A stretch of DNA of 64,000 nt. It comes from Petrosia ficiformis. Its lineage: Eukaryota > Porifera > Demospongiae > Haplosclerida > Petrosiidae. The notes under the pieces were generated by a model. That model saw nothing but the letters and a program-made list of their open reading frames with translations. It was not told where the DNA came from and made no database searches. Below, one piece after another: positions 60,250 to 64,000 of this stretch. The DNA lies in NCBI GenBank assembly GCA_947044365.1, contig OX345647.1, forward strand, positions 3,033,501 to 3,097,500, in the 5' to 3' direction. Position 1 is the first letter of the stretch; every line of letters begins with the position of its first letter. A program made the position numbers and the translations under genes.

Positions 60250-60756
60250 TCATTGAAATCATATAAGTGAACTAATTGAGCTCAAATACAGTAATGATGT
60301 GTATTGAAGTGATTTATTAATTCAGTACTACTGAATCTTGATTATTATGTTTTCATTATACATTCTCATAGGATTTATATATTCAATAGTCTCATTGTCT
60401 GATAGAGTGTGAAGATTACTATGGAAGTTAATGGGATTGTCTGCATTTTCATCTTGAAAGAGACAGAAGGTTAAAAATAAATTAGATTATGATTATTAGT
60501 ATATTACTTGTATATATAGTAGAATTGGTTTGTTAAATAGTGTGAGAATAAAGGATAATTACGAGGTTAATGGATTCACTCATAAATATCCTAAAAAGGA
60601 AAAGACGAGATAAAGTATTCTTTGTAGTAGCCAAATAGTCTGAAAACGTATGAAGGTTACTATAAGAGACATAAATGGATTTACATTTAGCTTATGAACA
60701 TATATACATTCTCATACTGAAGATTACTATAGGCCTATAACATACTACATATAGGT
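60250..60756. repeat. Upstream spacer cassette of D6
   Basis: Homologous to 47,231-47,900 and 63,241-63,950, with small deletions. No gene. Confidence 0.7.
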
Positions 60757-61072
60757 AGATTTGGAGAAAAGATAGTAAATTCAGGTAGGAGTTGAACCCA
60801 TGATCCAGGCTTGGTAGGCCATTTCTCTCCCAACTAAGCCACTGGGACTCATCTGACTGAGATTAATCATCGTTTCTCATTGTGGGGAGAGGAGATGTTG
60901 CCACAGCCTAATAACCGCACAGACATAAAATTTGTAGGATTACAACAAGGTGGGGTACTACATCTTAGTCTTTGTTAGCTGAGTCTCAGTGGCTTATTTG
61001 GTAGAGCAATGGCCTAGCAAGCCAGTGTCGTGGGTTCTAATCCCATCTAGGAATTCAGCAAGTCTATCTTAC
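60757..61072. mobile_element. Foldback element with tRNA-like arms, copy 3
   Basis: Left end GATTTGGAGAAAAGATAG. Right arm: TGGCTTATTTGGTAGAGC (A-box), TGGC-CTAGCAA-GCCA (anticodon-like stem and loop with AGC at the anticodon position, as in tRNA-Ala), GTGGGTTCTAATCCCAT (T-arm and B-box). The acceptor stem does not pair, so it is tRNA-derived rather than a working tRNA. The left arm is the inverted version, with loop CTACCAA. Confidence 0.8.
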
Positions 61073-61377
61073 TTTGTTTTTGTCTATGGGATGTTGTCAC
61101 AATTCATTTCCACTAATAATACATATAGTATTGGTTAACAATGTAGTCTACTGTACTATAGCACTAGCATTATGTGTTTATATATATAAATGGGTATAAT
61201 TATTTCAGTAATCACACAAAGTCTATTATAATGTAATGACCTCTTTAATATTATAGTAATGTTATACAGGTACAAAAGTAATGCATATTATTACTATATC
61301 ACCAAAAGTGTTCCACTGAGTCACAAACAAATAACTTAAACATTTTTGAAACATTTTCCAATTATTCATTTCAATCT
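61073..61377. other. AT-rich spacer
   Basis: Part of the spacer cassette shared with 56,413-56,689 (CTACTGTACTATAGCA, GTAATGACCTC). No gene. Confidence 0.6.
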
Positions 61378-61522
61378 TCATTTGACATAAATATCATATA
61401 ATGCAACTGGTATACTATCTACATTAGTAGAACTATCACTACACACTCTCAATGTTTTATAGAACCATGGTAGACCAAGAGCTAGACAACATGGCTTCTC
61501 ATGCAATCAGTCCACACTTGTG
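61378..61522 (-). pseudogene. D-family 3' fragment 3
   Basis: Near copy of fragment 2, ending in VALYDIYVK and a stop; an extra ATG-containing insertion follows the CATGGCTTCTC phrase. Flanks on both sides match fragment 2, so both come from one duplicated block. Confidence 0.8.
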
Positions 61523-61953
61523 TCTTTCATGTCAATTGTTCCCCTGCCTACCTTTAAATGACTCTCAACTGTGTTAGTGACTGGGTTAGTCTAAGCCTTC
61601 AGTTGTGATCAATAACTTATAACTACGTATATGATTATTATTAAGTTAAACAGTAGTCAGATAGGGTTTATGACTTTATGTACTTATATCCATAATTATG
61701 AAGTCTAAATAAATGAATCACCCAAAATATTCTTGTAAAGTCTGTAAAGACATCTACAAAACTAAATTTTATACTCAGCATAATTATATATAGACATTAA
61801 AATAACTGATATTTATTTTTAAAAACTAAAGATGTTTGTATACAATAACATTTTTAATTAGTTTTACAACAAAATATGGAGCCTATTTCTAACCATAAAC
61901 AAAAGTTATAGAGTTTTAAAAGTTATTTGCAGATCGCGGAATTTTTTGGGTGT
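61523..61953. other. 3' spacer of D7
   Basis: Homologous to 56,834-57,100 and 57,480-57,660; no gene. Confidence 0.65.
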
Positions 61954-63186
61954 TCATTTCACATAAATGTCATAGAAGCCAACTGGTATATCTTCATTAG
62001 TAATACGATTGTTAGCACACACCCTCAACTCAATATAGTCAGTTGTAGGAAGATTGAATGTTTTATGGAACCATGGTATACCAGAAGCTAGACAACATGG
62101 CTTCTCAATCAGTCCACACTGTTTACCATCCCATAGAGGATCAGTATAGAGGACACCGTGTGTATAGTGTCCAGGACAACCTGATTCACAGAAATAGTCA
62201 TTACCAACAAATGACTGAGGAGATACTGGACTATTAGGAGCACATGGACACTCGTGGACACTATTTGAGTAAAAGAAGTTCTTCTGTAAACCTGCCATAA
62301 ATGTCCAAATATGTTGACGAGGATTACCACAAGTAAGACTAACACCATCAACATAAGCTGCATTTAAGTCATTTATTGGATTTTGCGGATGAATACCATC
62401 AGGTGATCCATAATCCATATTGGTATCCAGTGACTCTACCACACACTTGAGAATAGCTGATACTATAGGAAGGAAACTTGACCGATGACAGTAACCAGCT
62501 GGTGATGATCGAGGTCTACCACAAGCTCTAACTCCATTCTCATCATATAGTCTAAACCCAGGAGGACACTCTTCTGTTGAGTTAGACATATTGAGATAGG
62601 CCACTCTCATCCAGCCTCCTTTAGAGTCATACAACTCCTCCATGTGACAGTATACATGACGAGCATGTCCATTACTATCAGCTATAATGTAATAGTCTGA
62701 GGGACTATCTGGCCAGTTAGCTTTAATCTCTTCACAAGAGTGTACGAGAGGTGATGACGGATAGGTAGTTGAATCTGTAATGTTCAGGATATGTTTTATT
62801 ATTGTTATCTCTGTAGTGAGTTTATCTAACGTTTTATTGAGCCTGTTTTCAACTTCATCTAGTTTAGCAATCACTACACTTTCATTACTACTATCATTGG
62901 CTTGACAGTGAACTGGATAGTTTCCAGTATTCAAGTAGCTACCACTGACCATCTGTTGCATCATTGCAAACTGTACTAGACTAGCCACATTATTATCTTT
63001 ACTAAAATTAGTAAGAACTTCATGAGAAGACTTGGTCAATATATCAGTGACTAGTTTAGTCAGGCTAGCTATAGACTGATGAACTGAATGAGTAGTGTGA
63101 CATGTATCATCAGAACTGCTACTATCAGTAGCTATAGTTAGTGTTATAATGACTTGTAACAAGAGAACACTGTATTTATACATCAT
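61954..63186 (-). CDS. D7: secreted D-family protein, open frame with a locally shifted segment
   Basis: 410 aa from MMYKYS at 63,186 (an upstream ATG at 63,195 adds MIK). Overall order as in D5: signal peptide, coiled-coil, fibrinogen-like start, Cys-rich C-terminus ending DIYVK. Between CGRPRSSPAGYC and YGSPDGIHPQ about 25 residues (SSFLPIVSAILKCVVESL and neighbours) differ entirely from the family's QSVKFPSYSISYSQVCGRVT. One base is missing at about 62,486 (CCGATGACAG against CCGATTGACAG), and 7 bp are duplicated at about 62,411 (ATCCATA ATCCATA), which restores the frame. The segment is therefore the out-of-frame reading of the normal sequence. One conserved Tyr replaces Cys in MEELYDSKGG. 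It may be folded badly, be a young pseudogene, or be tolerated. Confidence 0.8.
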   Translation of the reverse strand: MMYKYSVLLLQVIITLTIATDSSSSDDTCHTTHSVHQSIASLTKLVTDILTKSSHEVLTNFSKDNNVASLVQFAMMQQMVSGSYLNTGNYPVHCQANDSSNESVVIAKLDEVENRLNKTLDKLTTEITIIKHILNITDSTTYPSSPLVHSCEEIKANWPDSPSDYYIIADSNGHARHVYCHMEELYDSKGGWMRVAYLNMSNSTEECPPGFRLYDENGVRACGRPRSSPAGYCHRSSFLPIVSAILKCVVESLDTNMDYGSPDGIHPQNPINDLNAAYVDGVSLTCGNPRQHIWTFMAGLQKNFFYSNSVHECPCAPNSPVSPQSFVGNDYFCESGCPGHYTHGVLYTDPLWDGKQCGLIEKPCCLASGIPWFHKTFNLPTTDYIELRVCANNRITNEDIPVGFYDIYVK

Positions 63187-63230
63187 CTTTATCATGTACG
63201 AGACTTGTGAAACTTATCAAATGTAGTGAT

Positions 63231-63240
63231 CCTTTTATAC
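63231..63240 (-). promoter_or_regulatory. TATA box of D7
   Basis: GTATAAAAGG on the minus strand, 44 bp before MMYKYS. Confidence 0.7.
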
Positions 63241-63965
63241 TCATTGCAATCATATAAGTGAACTGATTGAGCTCAAATACAGTAATAATGTGTATTGTGA
63301 TTTATTAATTCAGTACTACTGAATCTTAATTATTATGTTTGCATTATACATTCTCATAGGATTTATATTCAATAGTCTCATTGTCTGTACGAGTGTGAAG
63401 GTTACTATAGAGGTTAATGGATTATCCGCATTTTCATCTTGAAAGAGACAAAAGGTTATAATATATTATATTATTATTATATTATATTACTTGTATATAT
63501 AGTTTGTTAAATAGTGTGAGAATAAAGGATAATTACTACAATAGAGATAATTAGTTAATGGATTCACTCATAAATATCCTAATAGAGATTACTATAAGAG
63601 AGATAATTGTTTAATGTATTGATTCTTATTAACATATATTCTTATACTGAAGGTTACTATAAGTATATAACATACTATGTACATATAGTATTGGTTAACA
63701 AAGTAGTCTACTGTACTATAGCACTAGCATTATGTGTTTATATATAAATGGGTATATTTCAGCAATCACACAAAGTGTTATTATAATGTAATGACCTCCA
63801 CAAAAATATATGTAATCAATATAATAATGTATTTAGCCAAATAGTCTGAAAAAATATGAAGGTTATGACAAGAGAGATAATTATTTAATGTATTGATTTG
63901 CTTATGAACATGTATTCTCATACAAAAAGGTTACTATAAGTCTATAACATACTACATACATATAG
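63241..63965. repeat. Upstream spacer cassette of D7
   Basis: AT-rich, close to the D2 upstream spacer and to 55,378-56,100. Holds the uninterrupted GAGAGATAATTATTTAATG site used above to define element N. Confidence 0.75.
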
Positions 63966-64000
63966 ATAGATTTGGAGTAAAGATTCTGAATTCCTAAGCA
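63966..64000. mobile_element. Foldback element with tRNA-like arms, copy 4, cut by window end
   Basis: GATTTGGAGTAAAGATTC and GAATTCCTAAGCA match the left end of copy 2 at 56,103. Confidence 0.65.

Overview
The window is eukaryotic: TATA-box promoters, short candidate introns, large satellite arrays, MITE-like and piggyBac elements and no bacterial-style operons. The best lineage guess is a demosponge. This rests on the cluster of secreted, cysteine-rich proteins with a fibrinogen-like start to their C-terminal half, a type I know from demosponge genomes. The species cannot be fixed from the sequence alone.

Layout. (1) 1-21,785: satellite A, diverged units of roughly 24-30 bp built on GAGTCTCATGAGTC plus a CCAGTAGTCTCC-like segment, with higher-order blocks. 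(2) 21,786-33,509: satellite B, a 21-bp monomer (GGTCCTAGTGGACTCCTAATG-like, longer than one quoted run here only by one base) that reads one way to 25,278 and the opposite way from 25,279. (3) 33,514-36,028: a decayed piggyBac element with TTAA on both sides, inserted in satellite B; its transposase still shows all three catalytic aspartates but carries two nonsense codons and a frameshift. (4) 36,047-41,045: array C, nine full units and one partial unit of 462-623 bp. Each full unit holds a TATAAAAG box followed, at exactly the same length in all nine, by a GC-richer core with a splice-donor-like site, four successive hairpins and a T-run. No reading frame is conserved there, so the core looks like a small structured RNA gene, possibly snRNA-like or spliced-leader-like. 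(5) 41,046-64,000: AT-rich DNA with a tandem cluster, all on the minus strand, of one secreted-protein gene family (called D here).

Family D: D2, D5 and D7 have uninterrupted frames of about 408-410 aa; D1, D3 and D4 are broken; D6 is a 5' scrap; three more loci hold only the 3' end. Several genes share a TATA promoter placed about 40-60 bp upstream of the start codon. The spacers between the genes are themselves repeated cassettes. They contain foldback and MITE-like elements, three complete elements with tRNA-like sequences in inverted arms, and two copies of a roughly 0.73-0.86 kb element with TTA target duplications, one of which interrupts D3.

How it fits together: the region has been shaped by tandem duplication at every scale (21 bp, about 30 bp, 155 bp, about 500 bp, about 1 kb and gene size) and by small transposons. 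The intact D genes probably encode secreted extracellular proteins with a coiled-coil stalk. The most notable unexplained item is array C.
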